A stretch of DNA of 10,096 nt from Candidatus Krumholzibacteriota bacterium. Lineage in GTDB: Bacteria; Krumholzibacteriota; Krumholzibacteriia; Krumholzibacteriales; Krumholzibacteriaceae. The notes beneath the pieces were generated by a model. That model saw only the letters and a program-made list of their open reading frames with translations. It had not been told where the DNA came from and did no database searches. Position numbers and translations under genes: made by a program. Position 1 is the stretch's first letter, and every line of letters begins with the position of its first letter. This document shows positions 1-5,878 of the stretch, piece after piece. Location: assembly GCA_030630165.1 (NCBI GenBank), contig DAOVNN010000081.1, positions 1 through 10,096 on the forward strand, given 5' to 3'.

Positions 1-546
1 CCAGGTCGTCTCCTCGGTTCCGACATCGCAGGTGCCGTTAGGTGACGTGAACCATCCTCCGAGTACGGCGACGATCGTCCTCAAAGGATCGTCACACATC
101 GTTACAATGGGCTCAAAAGGCGGCAAGGTGAGCTGACCCGAGGCCAGTATCTTGATCTGCACTGGATCGGCGGTCATCGCCATTACGGCCAGAGTGCCTA
201 TGTGCAAATAATCGCTGCCGCTTCCGGTACAGCCTGTGAAAGAGCACGCAATACCTGTCGAGATGTCACCCATTGTCACGGATACATCAGGGCTCTTCTC
301 AAAGCTGGATATGACCAGAATAGGGCTCCCCGGTACCTCTACCCTGAACTCGGCAGCTGTTATACCATCTGGTCCCGAGTCGCTTTTGAAATACATGATA
401 ATAATATCTGCGGATATATAAGGCGCAAATGACATGTCGCAATCTGAAGCGCTTACATCGGTGTACAGGCCGATCGATCCCTCGTGTGCAAACGCTCCCG
501 TTGTAAGAGCGAGCAAAATCAGCGCAGTCATTGTCAGTCTCTTCAT
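1..546 (-). CDS. Secreted hypothetical protein, C-terminus cut by window edge
   Basis: The frame is open from an ATG at 546 down to base 1 with no stop, giving 182 residues of a longer protein. The first 20 residues (MKRLTMTALILLALTTGAFA, then HEG) form a clear Sec signal peptide with an Ala-x-Ala type cleavage site, so the mature protein should be exported. The mature part starts GSIGLYTD, is low in charged residues and rich in Gly, Ser, Thr and Val, and has five cysteines (residues 36, 101, 106, 151, 173) that could form disulfides; it looks like a beta-rich extracytoplasmic domain. No enzyme motif is visible. The start is supported by AGGAGG ending about 8 nt upstream and by promoter-like elements at 604-647. 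I recall similar small secreted proteins from Eisenbacteria/Krumholzibacteria-type genomes, but that is memory, not a search. Function unknown. Confidence 0.8.
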   Translation of the reverse strand, partial: MKRLTMTALILLALTTGAFAHEGSIGLYTDVSASDCDMSFAPYISADIIIMYFKSDSGPDGITAAEFRVEVPGSPILVISSFEKSPDVSVTMGDISTGIACSFTGCTGSGSDYLHIGTLAVMAMTADPVQIKILASGQLTLPPFEPIVTMCDDPLRTIVAVLGGWFTSPNGTCDVGTEETTW

Positions 547-603
547 CGTACCTTCCTCCTTCTTTACTTACCTCATGCCCGGTTTCTCAAGTTCAAATTC
601 TCT

Positions 604-647
604 ACTATATCAGCCGCAGAATAACCGCATGTTTTTCAGAGTGTCAA
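604..647 (-). promoter_or_regulatory. Promoter candidates for the secreted protein gene
   Basis: On the minus strand a perfect -35 box TTGACA (642-647) is followed after 18 nt by TATTCT (618-623, 4 of 6 consensus). A second candidate is an extended -10, TG-A-TATAGT (604-612), closer to the gene. Either would give a leader of roughly 50-70 nt before the ATG at 546. This implies that the secreted protein is transcribed apart from the membrane-protein gene ending at 655. Inferred from sequence match only. Confidence 0.5.
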
Positions 648-654
648 GAAAAAA

Positions 655-1053
655 CTACTTATCCTCGACATGCAGCCCCGGGACCTTTTCTCTGTAGTCC
701 CCGAGCAATGGCAGATGCCAGTACTCCCCGAACAGGGCCTTGACAAAACCGACTGCCGACAGAGTCAGTGCGCCCAGTCCTGCTGCAAGCCGGAACAGCC
801 CGATCACGAGCAATCCGACCAGTCTGAGTTTTCCTATCGTCACCTCCAGTATCAAGGTAGCCACAATGATGACGCACTCGCCGAGCAGTAAAAGGAACCC
901 CTGCCGCGCGTGGTATTTGATGAAGGGGTCATCCTTTGCCCGCCACAGAGAGAAAAAACAGAGGAACGTGAGATAGCTCGTTGCTGCTATCCACCTGGAT
1001 CTCTCCGAAGGAGAAGCTGTCAGCTTCTCACCATCAGGTAGGGTATTTGACAT
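655..1053 (-). CDS. Small multi-pass membrane protein, DUF4870/Tic20-like
   Basis: A 132-residue protein with about three hydrophobic segments (roughly residues 21-38, 51-73 and 77-107). The pattern Asp-Pro-Phe-x-x-(Tyr/Phe)-His-Ala-Arg-Gln (42-51) just before the second segment is typical of small DUF4870/Tic20-like membrane proteins, as is the ending motif around YWHLPLLGDY (111-120). Function in that group is unknown. I take the ATG at 1053 because AAGGA lies 7 nt upstream. A GTG at 1077 would add eight residues and overlap the upstream stop, but it has no good ribosome site. The gene begins 16 nt after the TPR protein gene and is probably co-transcribed with it. Family assignment is by pattern memory and moderate. 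Confidence 0.75.
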   Translation of the reverse strand: MSNTLPDGEKLTASPSERSRWIAATSYLTFLCFFSLWRAKDDPFIKYHARQGFLLLLGECVIIVATLILEVTIGKLRLVGLLVIGLFRLAAGLGALTLSAVGFVKALFGEYWHLPLLGDYREKVPGLHVEDK

Positions 1054-1069
1054 TTCGTCATCCTTGAGA

Positions 1070-1738
1070 TCAACCACGCAGGATCTCTATTTCTATCTCA
1101 ATATCTCGTTTCTCGATTCCGGATGACAGTTCGTGGAGTCTCTCGAGGACTTCGATCGCCTTTTCCCTCCTGTCGCTCATCTTGAGCGCGTCGGCCGCCT
1201 TTCGAAGGTAGGCCGTCTCCACGAAAGAGTTTGTCTTCATATCATCGGCCAGCTGAAGGTAGGCATCGGAAGCCTTCTCGTAGTCTCTCTCGTTTTCCCA
1301 GGCGGTAGCCAGCCCCTCCACCGCGGCATCGTGGAAGAAAGGATGTTTCCCGGATCTCCTCAGATAGCTGTCAAACAGCTCGATCGCGTGAGTATTCCTC
1401 CCGTCCTCGAGCGCGCATTTTCCGGCGAGGTAAGCCGAGTAGGCTCCTTCTTCGAATCCGTTGAATCTCTCGTCAATGATCTTGAACATCTCTTCGGCCG
1501 TCTTGATGTCACCGCTCCGGAAAGACGCAAGAGCTTCCGCGAACTGTGTGGAAGCAGAATCCTGAGTCTTCTCCCTGGAATTCATCATCCAGAGGGTTCC
1601 GGCGATGATCACGATGACGGCGATCAGACCGATAAAGAACGCGTTCTGGTGCTCGTAGATGAACTCCTTCGCACGCAGGACCGCTGTGACGAAATTATCT
1701 TCTTTTATGTCGTGTTTCGAAAGTCTGTTCTGTGCCAA
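1070..1738 (-). CDS. Membrane-anchored TPR protein, YfgM-like
   Basis: A 222-residue protein: a short basic/acidic cytoplasmic N-terminus (MAQNRLSKHDIKEDNFV), one transmembrane helix at about 33-52, then an alpha-helical domain with tandem TPR-like helix pairs (about 63-205; for example AEEMFKIID, AIELFDSYLRR, ASDAYLQLADD, AIEVLERLHEL). The layout matches the YfgM / TPR_21 family, in which a single-pass protein exposes TPRs to the periplasm and works with the SecYEG translocon and chaperones. The specific role here is inferred. The start chosen is the TTG at 1738, because GGAGG (1748-1752) lies 9 nt upstream. The TTG two codons earlier (1744) would be only 3 nt from the ribosome site. The gene is divergent from the phosphatase at 1895 and is followed closely by the small membrane protein. 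Confidence 0.82.
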   Translation of the reverse strand: MAQNRLSKHDIKEDNFVTAVLRAKEFIYEHQNAFFIGLIAVIVIIAGTLWMMNSREKTQDSASTQFAEALASFRSGDIKTAEEMFKIIDERFNGFEEGAYSAYLAGKCALEDGRNTHAIELFDSYLRRSGKHPFFHDAAVEGLATAWENERDYEKASDAYLQLADDMKTNSFVETAYLRKAADALKMSDRREKAIEVLERLHELSSGIEKRDIEIEIEILRG

Positions 1739-1761
1739 GTTCAAATACCTCCTTCACTTGT

Positions 1762-1790
1762 AATAAACATCGGTTTGCCCTCGATTTCAA
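1762..1790 (-). promoter_or_regulatory. Promoter for the TPR protein gene
   Basis: On the minus strand TTGAAA (1785-1790) and TTTATT (1762-1767) are separated by 17 nt. Transcription would start near 1755, immediately before the AAGGAGGT ribosome site, giving a very short leader to the TTG at 1738. Five of six and four of six consensus matches with ideal spacing; not otherwise tested. Confidence 0.45.
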
Positions 1791-1833
1791 GGAAAAACGC
1801 TACAGAGGAACCAGCCGGAAATCTCTGAAATGC

Positions 1834-1862
1834 TTGACAGGGGAGCTGGCTCCTGCGAAACT
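1834..1862 (+). promoter_or_regulatory. Promoter for phosphatase gene, with dyads
   Basis: A perfect TTGACA (1834-1839) is followed after 17 nt by a poor -10 (GAAACT, 1857-1862). Two small dyads lie here: GGAGC-TG-GCTCC (1842-1853) inside the spacer and CTGCC-CTCG-GGCAG (1861-1874) over the -10 and start region. A weak -10 with adjacent dyads is what an activator- or repressor-controlled promoter can look like, but no specific regulator can be named. Confidence 0.35.
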
Positions 1863-1894
1863 GCCCTCGGGCAGTCCACACCCGGGAGGGCAAT

Positions 1895-4357
1895 GTGATC
1901 AGGTTCATCAGACTTGGGCTGATCGCCGGCGCTATTCTGATCACGATTCTCGACATCGCGGGGATATCGAGACTGCCGGATACCCCTTACACCGGAATAC
2001 GTCATAACAATCTGGTTTTCTTCGAGTTCGAGAAGGAAAGCCCCAACAGGCTGCTTCCTCTGGAGCGTGGCGACGAGATTATCGGGGTCGACGGCGTTGC
2101 TGTAAGAAATATCAACCACTTCCGTTTTCTCGCTGAGTCGGTTTCCTCGGAAGAGTCACAGGTCTATACAGTTGCAAGGGGAGATTCATTACTGGAATTA
2201 AATGTTCAGAGGATTCCCCGGCCGGCCATTAAAATATTCAGGCGGGTTGCGTCCAGCCTGACGGCTTTCACATTCATATTTCTCGGATTGGTCGTGATTC
2301 TGCGAAGACCTGACCAGCTTGGGTTCCTTTTTACGATCAACTGCCTCACTTTTGCCTTTCTTCTGACGATCAGGCCTGTTTCGCCCGTCCCTTTCCTCCA
2401 TCTTGCCGGGGAACTTGCTTACGATTTCCTGATGGTATTCTTTCCCGCTTTCTTTCTTCATTTCTTCCTGATCTTTCCCGGGAAGGAGATAACATCCGGG
2501 TCGAGGAGATATTTGATAAGAAAGATCCTGTACATCCCTCCTGCCCTGATCTTTCTCGCACTGTTTGTCGTGGCCATGTTGAGGTACTCTTCCGGGATCG
2601 ATCGCGGGATCGTCCTGACACTTAACGGCGTTACATCTATCTACTGGTTGCTGTATATGCTGGCGTGCGTCTTTTTCTTCGTAAGGACATATCTTGCCTC
2701 CGACCGGATCCAGAAGGTCAAGTTTCGGATAGCAACGATCGGGCTTATACTTGGGCTTCTTCCCTTTCTCCTTATCATGGTCATGCGGTTCTTCCTGCCT
2801 GACGTACAGATACCTCATGAGCACGCGGCAATTCTCTTTCTTTCCTTCATATCGGCATCATTTACCTACGTGATTCTGCGACACGATGCATTTGACGTGA
2901 GATTAGTATTCCGGGCGGGGTTGTTCTTTGTGATCGTGCCGGCCATTCTAGGCGCCACGCTCTTCATTTTCGGTAGATCCATGGGAGAGAGTTTTGAAGG
3001 GTTTCCGGATGCACGGTATTATTTCGTTGCCTTCCTGAGCGTATTGCTTGTCATAGCCATCTTTGTCCCTGCGCGGACAAGCCTGCTGGGCATGATAGAC
3101 AGGATCTTCAACACAAACAGGAAGATCTTCCGTGAGAAGGTTATGGAATTCTCGAGGAGCATTCAGTCCCACGGCACCCTTGAACAGATGACAGAATTCG
3201 TTACCTGTACACTCAGGGACCTGTTTGATGCCAGATACGTCCTTCTATTTCTCAGTGACGGGGGAAGGAACTTTACCATGGCCGGATGCTGTCCGGACGG
3301 TACGGGGGTTTCTCTCACTTCCCTCTCAAAGGATACAGGTCTGATAAATCTGGCCGGGGAAAAGAAACTGCCGCTGATGGTTGAATACTACGACCGCATC
3401 TGGATCAACAGCAACCTTGACAGGACCTCGAGAGAGTTCCTGTCATTGTCGGACGCTTCGGTAATAGTTCCCCTTGTGGAGCAGAGCGAGCTGCTGGGAT
3501 TTGCTGTTCTCGGAAAAAAACTTTCAGGGAAGCCTTTTGGCAGGATCGATGCCGAGATACTGGAGTTCCTTGGGGAGAGAAGCGCAGCCGCTGTCAGGAA
3601 CAAACTGCTCTACAAGGATTCGATGGAGAAGGAAAAACTCGAAGAAGAGGTCCATCTGGCCAGTGAGATTCAGCGGCGCCTCCTCCCCGCCGGGCCTCCT
3701 GTCATGAAGAATGCCGAGATACTCGGAGCCATGCGGACAAGCAGAGAGGTCGGAGGAGATTTCTATGACTATGTCGACCTTGCTCCCGGAATAACGGGTT
3801 TTGCCGTGGCCGATGTCTCCGGTAAGGGTATTCCCGCTTGCCTCTTGATGACTACTCTTCAGGCAGGATTCAGGGCTGAAGCGACGGCGGCTAAATCACC
3901 AGCCGAAGTGTTGACTGCTCTCAACCGGCTGCTCTATGACAGAAGCGATCTCAGCAGATTCGCTACCTTCTTCTATGCCGTATACGATCAGGAGACTCGA
4001 ATCCTCAAGTTCAGTAACGGTGGAGCGTTCCCCCCCATTATCATTCGAGGGGATGGTGGTATAACCAAGCTTCAGCGTGGCGGTATACTTGTCGGTGTGG
4101 ATCCCGACTCCAGGTTCAGTAACGGCGTGATAAAGCTGGGAAGAGGCGATCTGCTCATCTCATACACGGACGGATTTATCGACCAGGAGAGGAGTTCGGG
4201 AGAGTATTTCGGGGAGGAGAGGATCATCGCATTCCTGAAGGCCAACAGGTCACTGGAGATGAAGGAATTGATGGATAAGCTTTTCAGCGACGTTCTTGAC
4301 TTCGGGGACGGGAGTGTGAAGGACGATATGACGGCGGTGATCTTCAGGGTCAGATAG
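1895..4357 (+). CDS. PDZ / multi-TM / GAF / PP2C (RsbU/SpoIIE-type) serine phosphatase
   Basis: An 820-residue membrane signalling protein. Residues 5-24 form a first helix. Residues about 28-108 are a PDZ-like extracytoplasmic domain with the core LERGDEIIGVDGVAVRN (56-72). Residues about 118-393 hold eight to nine further hydrophobic helices. A GAF-like domain spans about 415-570, then a charged helix (571-597) leads into a PP2C/SpoIIE phosphatase domain. The phosphatase metal-binding acidic residues are all present: GGDFYD (Asp622), VADVSGKG (Asp640), YTDG (Asp759) and KDDMT (Asp810/811), so it should be active. Proteins with this catalytic domain usually dephosphorylate anti-anti-sigma (STAS) partners in partner-switching pathways; no such partner is in the window. 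The start is GTG at 1895 with GGAGG 5 nt upstream. It is monocistronic and ends at the terminator at 4382-4413. Confidence 0.9.
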   Translation: MIRFIRLGLIAGAILITILDIAGISRLPDTPYTGIRHNNLVFFEFEKESPNRLLPLERGDEIIGVDGVAVRNINHFRFLAESVSSEESQVYTVARGDSLLELNVQRIPRPAIKIFRRVASSLTAFTFIFLGLVVILRRPDQLGFLFTINCLTFAFLLTIRPVSPVPFLHLAGELAYDFLMVFFPAFFLHFFLIFPGKEITSGSRRYLIRKILYIPPALIFLALFVVAMLRYSSGIDRGIVLTLNGVTSIYWLLYMLACVFFFVRTYLASDRIQKVKFRIATIGLILGLLPFLLIMVMRFFLPDVQIPHEHAAILFLSFISASFTYVILRHDAFDVRLVFRAGLFFVIVPAILGATLFIFGRSMGESFEGFPDARYYFVAFLSVLLVIAIFVPARTSLLGMIDRIFNTNRKIFREKVMEFSRSIQSHGTLEQMTEFVTCTLRDLFDARYVLLFLSDGGRNFTMAGCCPDGTGVSLTSLSKDTGLINLAGEKKLPLMVEYYDRIWINSNLDRTSREFLSLSDASVIVPLVEQSELLGFAVLGKKLSGKPFGRIDAEILEFLGERSAAAVRNKLLYKDSMEKEKLEEEVHLASEIQRRLLPAGPPVMKNAEILGAMRTSREVGGDFYDYVDLAPGITGFAVADVSGKGIPACLLMTTLQAGFRAEATAAKSPAEVLTALNRLLYDRSDLSRFATFFYAVYDQETRILKFSNGGAFPPIIIRGDGGITKLQRGGILVGVDPDSRFSNGVIKLGRGDLLISYTDGFIDQERSSGEYFGEERIIAFLKANRSLEMKELMDKLFSDVLDFGDGSVKDDMTAVIFRVR

Positions 4358-4381
4358 AAGGAAACGCGTATTGACTCAAGA

Positions 4382-4413
4382 AAAATGAGGAATGGTCTTC
4401 CACTCCTCATTTT
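4382..4413. terminator. Bidirectional intrinsic terminator
   Basis: Arms 4382-4395 and 4400-4413 form a 14-bp stem with one A/C mismatch and a TCTT loop. The stem begins with A4 and ends with T4, so it reads as an intrinsic terminator on both strands. On plus it lies 25 nt after the phosphatase stop. On minus the stem is followed by a T-rich tract (TTTTTCTT) and ends the small RNA transcript from 4553. Confidence 0.85.
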
Positions 4414-4553
4414 ATATTGGGACCAGACGGACTACATTGCGTTACGTGTCTTTTCAACTCTACAGAGGCCTGAGCAGCAAGATCGCTTCGCTTGAAAGGA
4501 TTGGCTTGGGAGCCGATGAATCACGATCGCGCAGTCCGCTTGCCCCAAACTTT
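4382..4553 (-). ncRNA. Candidate structured small RNA (6S-like?)
   Basis: A perfect consensus promoter (4560-4587) would start a minus-strand transcript at about A4553, and a strong intrinsic terminator closes it near 4382. The product is about 170 nt and holds no credible ORF or ribosome site. Its ends pair over a long distance: 4548-4542 (TTGGGGC) with 4423-4417 (GTCCCAA), and 4539-4533 (GCGGACT) with 4433-4427 (AGTCCGT), separated by an AA/CTG internal loop. This makes a rod-like closing stem around a roughly 100-nt interior that can form further short helices (GCG/CGC, CGTG/CACG) and an apical hairpin. A long closing stem of this kind containing GC-AA-GCGG next to a loop resembles 6S RNA (ssrS), but the interior is shorter than in E. 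coli 6S. No SRP-RNA tetraloop domain, tmRNA or RNase P signature is visible. I am fairly sure of a small RNA, unsure of the family. Confidence 0.6.
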
Positions 4554-4559
4554 TACCTG

Positions 4560-4587
4560 ATTATACTGTCACCGAAGAGCATGTCAA
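4560..4587 (-). promoter_or_regulatory. Perfect sigma-70 promoter of the small RNA
   Basis: On the minus strand TTGACA (4582-4587) and TATAAT (4560-4565) match the consensus at all twelve positions with a 16-nt spacer. The bases just upstream (about 4588-4620) are A/T-rich with A and T runs, like an UP element. It is the strongest promoter seen in this window and points away from every protein gene start, toward 4553-4382. Confidence 0.85.
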
Positions 4588-4689
4588 GGAAAAAATCGAA
4601 ATATTATCATTTTATAACTGTAATGAATACAGCCTGATACTGCGCTTACCTTATAAATAAGGTTATATTATGATATGTTAATGACAAAA

Positions 4690-4747
4690 TGTATCGGGGT
4701 AGAATAAACGTTCCCGCCGATACACCCCTATCGACGGGAACATTTAT
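4690..4747. other. Compound inverted repeat: hairpin or H-type pseudoknot
   Basis: Two perfect pairings interleave: TGTATCGG (4690-4697) with CCGATACA (4717-4724), and GTTCCCG (4710-4716) with CGGGAAC (4735-4741). The order of arms, and the direct contact of 4716 with 4717, is that of an H-type pseudoknot with loops of 12, 0 and 10 nt. Alternatively the second pairing extends outward to 4704/4747 (13 positions, one mismatch) and inward through CGATA/TATCG (4718-4722/4729-4733), making one long hairpin. On the minus strand that hairpin is followed by TCTACC after GTTTAT and could act as a weak terminator. No known riboswitch or ribozyme consensus was recognised. Confidence 0.5.
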
Positions 4748-4770
4748 ACCTTTCAGGAGCGAGATTCTTT

Positions 4771-4833
4771 TCAGCGAAGCCACCAGAACAGATCAATTAT
4801 CAGTAGTATCGGCAGCACCGTGATCACCTCCAT
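4771..4833 (-). CDS. Possible micro-ORF, hydrophobic peptide
   Basis: From ATG at 4833 the frame gives a 20-residue hydrophobic peptide ending ...DLFWWLR and a TGA at 4771-4773. Inside it lies GGAGGTGATC (4822-4831), a ten-base exact match to the anti-Shine-Dalgarno complement. It sits 8 nt before an in-frame GTG (4818) that would give the 15-residue MLPILLIIDLFWWLR. A hairpin (4704-4747) follows downstream on the same strand. The frame upstream of the ATG also reads protein-like for about 25 codons (including RHWEIEKFA) before a stop, so this may instead be the tail of a decayed membrane-protein gene. No clear promoter. Very uncertain. Confidence 0.2.
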   Translation of the reverse strand: MEVITVLPILLIIDLFWWLR

Positions 4834-5174
4834 GGCAAATTTCTCAATCTCCCAGTGCCGGGAAGTCCGGCAATATATGGGACTGCATACGGCGTGCCTT
4901 ACCTCGAAAAGATATCATAAGGAATTACCGGTAATATTTTGTCGTCCTAACCCCTTGTATAAATATAAGATAGTACCTATAAAGAACGTCAGCAAGCAAT
5001 GTCCATAGCCTGCTGAGGTATCGTGGACCGGGTAGAATATTGCCGGATGGTGGATGGATATATGCAATGCGCCATGCAATATAATACGCCTCGCATGGCT
5101 AACACTGTGAATAATGCGATATAAGAAATAAATCGCATTATATCGTAGCGCGATTGGTTCATTATGTTCAAGAG

Positions 5175-5203
5175 AAAGGGGAGCGGATCAATCGCTCCCC
5201 TTT
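5175..5203 (-). terminator. Intrinsic terminator after tRNA-Arg
   Basis: AAAGGGGAGCG (5193-5203 read on minus) pairs perfectly with CGCTCCCCTTT (5175-5185) around a 7-nt loop, followed on the minus strand by CTCTT. It lies 5 nt past the encoded CCA of tRNA-Arg. As no terminator is visible between apt and the tRNA, it may end the whole M23-sigma-apt-tRNA unit. Confidence 0.85.
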
Positions 5204-5208
5204 AAGAA

Positions 5209-5285
5209 TGGCGCCCCCGGAACGACTCGAACGTCCGACACCCGGTTTAGGAAACCGGTGCTCTATCCACCTGAGCTACGGGGGC
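5209..5285 (-). tRNA. tRNA-Arg (anticodon CCT)
   Basis: A 77-nt cloverleaf: acceptor GCCCCCG (5285-5279) with CGGGGGC (5219-5213), D stem GCTC/GAGC, anticodon stem CCGGT/ACCGG with loop TTCCTAA, T stem GGACG/CGTTC with loop TTCGAGT, discriminator G and an encoded CCA (5211-5209). The anticodon CCT reads AGG, a codon used often in the neighbouring genes. It lies 65 nt after apt. Confidence 0.97.
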
Positions 5286-5305
5286 GGGATAATCTCAACG
5301 GGTAT

Positions 5306-5333
5306 ATTATGTATATCCACCTCGAAAGGCAAA
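5306..5333 (-). promoter_or_regulatory. Weak promoter candidate for tRNA-Arg
   Basis: On the minus strand TTTGCC (5328-5333) and CATAAT (5306-5311) are 16 nt apart, with the tRNA 5' end 20 nt downstream of the -10. The -10 matches five of six consensus positions and the -35 is poor. The tRNA may equally be read through from apt. Confidence 0.3.
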
Positions 5334-5350
5334 CGGTTTGTTCGATTTGA

Positions 5351-5869
5351 TCAATAAGTCAGCAGGGAAAATGACGGACGCCCTCCCAGCTTCTCTTTGC
5401 CGCTGAGATCGGACAGTTCGATCAGGAAGGTGATCTCCTCGATCACTCCTCCCCTGCTCTCTATCAGTTCGGCGGCAGCTGCGGCTGTTCCGCCTGTTGC
5501 CAGCAGGTCGTCGATAAGGAGGATCCTCTCGTTTTCAGAGACAGCGTCTTCATGCATCTCTAAGGCTGCGCTCCCATATTCCAGGCTGTAGCTTCGCGAC
5601 ACAGTCTTCCATGGTAGTTTGCCTGGCTTTCTCAGGGGAATCATCCCTTTTCCGAGCTTGTATGCAAGTACTGAGGCGAAAAAGAACCCTCTCGCTTCTA
5701 TGCCTGCTATCTTGTCGATCTTCCTGTCCTGATATCTCTCCACGAGACTGTCACAGATGCTCTTGAAAGCTATCGGATCGAGAAGCGCAGGTGTTATGTC
5801 CCTGAAAAGTATTCCTTTTTCAGGGAAATCAGGTATATCCCGGATCCACTTTCTGATATCGGGATTCAT
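5351..5869 (-). CDS. apt: Adenine phosphoribosyltransferase
   Basis: This 172-residue cytoplasmic enzyme makes AMP and pyrophosphate from adenine and PRPP in purine salvage. The N-terminal pattern IPDFPEKGILFRDITP (12-27), GIEARGF (56-62), the flexible-loop segment RKPGKLPWKT (80-89) and SLEYG (95-99) are characteristic. The PRPP-binding motif is ILLIDDLLATGGTAAAA (116-132), with the two acidic residues Asp120 and Asp121. Length is normal for the family. The ATG at 5869 has an AAGGAGA ribosome site that overlaps the stop of the sigma gene, only 9 nt upstream, so the two are likely co-transcribed and coupled. In many bacteria apt neighbours stringent-response genes; here it neighbours a sigma factor, which may be only operon convenience. 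Confidence 0.97.
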   Translation of the reverse strand: MNPDIRKWIRDIPDFPEKGILFRDITPALLDPIAFKSICDSLVERYQDRKIDKIAGIEARGFFFASVLAYKLGKGMIPLRKPGKLPWKTVSRSYSLEYGSAALEMHEDAVSENERILLIDDLLATGGTAAAAAELIESRGGVIEEITFLIELSDLSGKEKLGGRPSFSLLTY

Positions 5870-5878
5870 CGTCTCTCC

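Larger units (their letters stand above)
4588..5174. other. Noncoding stretch rich in inverted repeats
   Basis: About 590 nt with no convincing protein gene on either strand apart from a possible micro-ORF at 4771-4833; the longer open frames have no ribosome site and no recognisable product. Dyads seen: CTGTA/TACAG (4618-4632), ACCTTAT/ATAAGGT (4648-4663), the compound structure at 4690-4747, the perfect 12-nt palindrome ATTACCGGTAAT (4924-4935), GTCCA/TGGAC (5001-5028), GCCATGC/GCATGGC (5071-5099) and ATAATGCGAT/ATCGCATTAT (5111-5141). ATGCAAT is also directly repeated at about 5062-5080. Function unknown. Confidence 0.6.

Noticed and set aside
1133..1828. A 231-codon plus-strand open frame
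   Set aside because: It is antisense to the TPR protein, whose helix repeats, membrane anchor and ribosome site are coherent; the plus frame shows no domain.
2198..2824. A 208-codon minus-strand open frame
   Set aside because: It lies wholly opposite the membrane domain of the phosphatase gene. Its Lys/Glu/Pro/Gln-rich, motif-free composition is the antisense reflection of hydrophobic codons.
4382..4553. Reading the small RNA as SRP RNA, tmRNA or RNase P RNA
   Set aside because: The SRP domain IV loop motif is absent, and the transcript is far too short for tmRNA or RNase P.
4392..4637. An 81-codon plus-strand open frame
   Set aside because: It begins inside the terminator stem, has no ribosome site, and crosses the consensus minus-strand promoter.
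4704..4747. Calling the long hairpin a definite intrinsic terminator
   Set aside because: The tract after it has only a few scattered T residues on either strand, so it is recorded as a structure instead.
5071..5141. CRISPR array or attachment-site duplication
   Set aside because: There are no regularly spaced repeats, and no copy of the tRNA 3' end is seen elsewhere in the window.
4989..5171. A 60-codon minus-strand open frame with a hydrophobic segment
   Set aside because: There is no ribosome site, and the frame runs through the dyads at 5071-5141; nothing protein-like is conserved in it that I can recognise.
5154..5357. A plus-strand open frame across tRNA-Arg
   Set aside because: It reads through the antisense of a complete tRNA and its terminator; its apparent similarity to annotated proteins is the common tRNA-antisense artefact.
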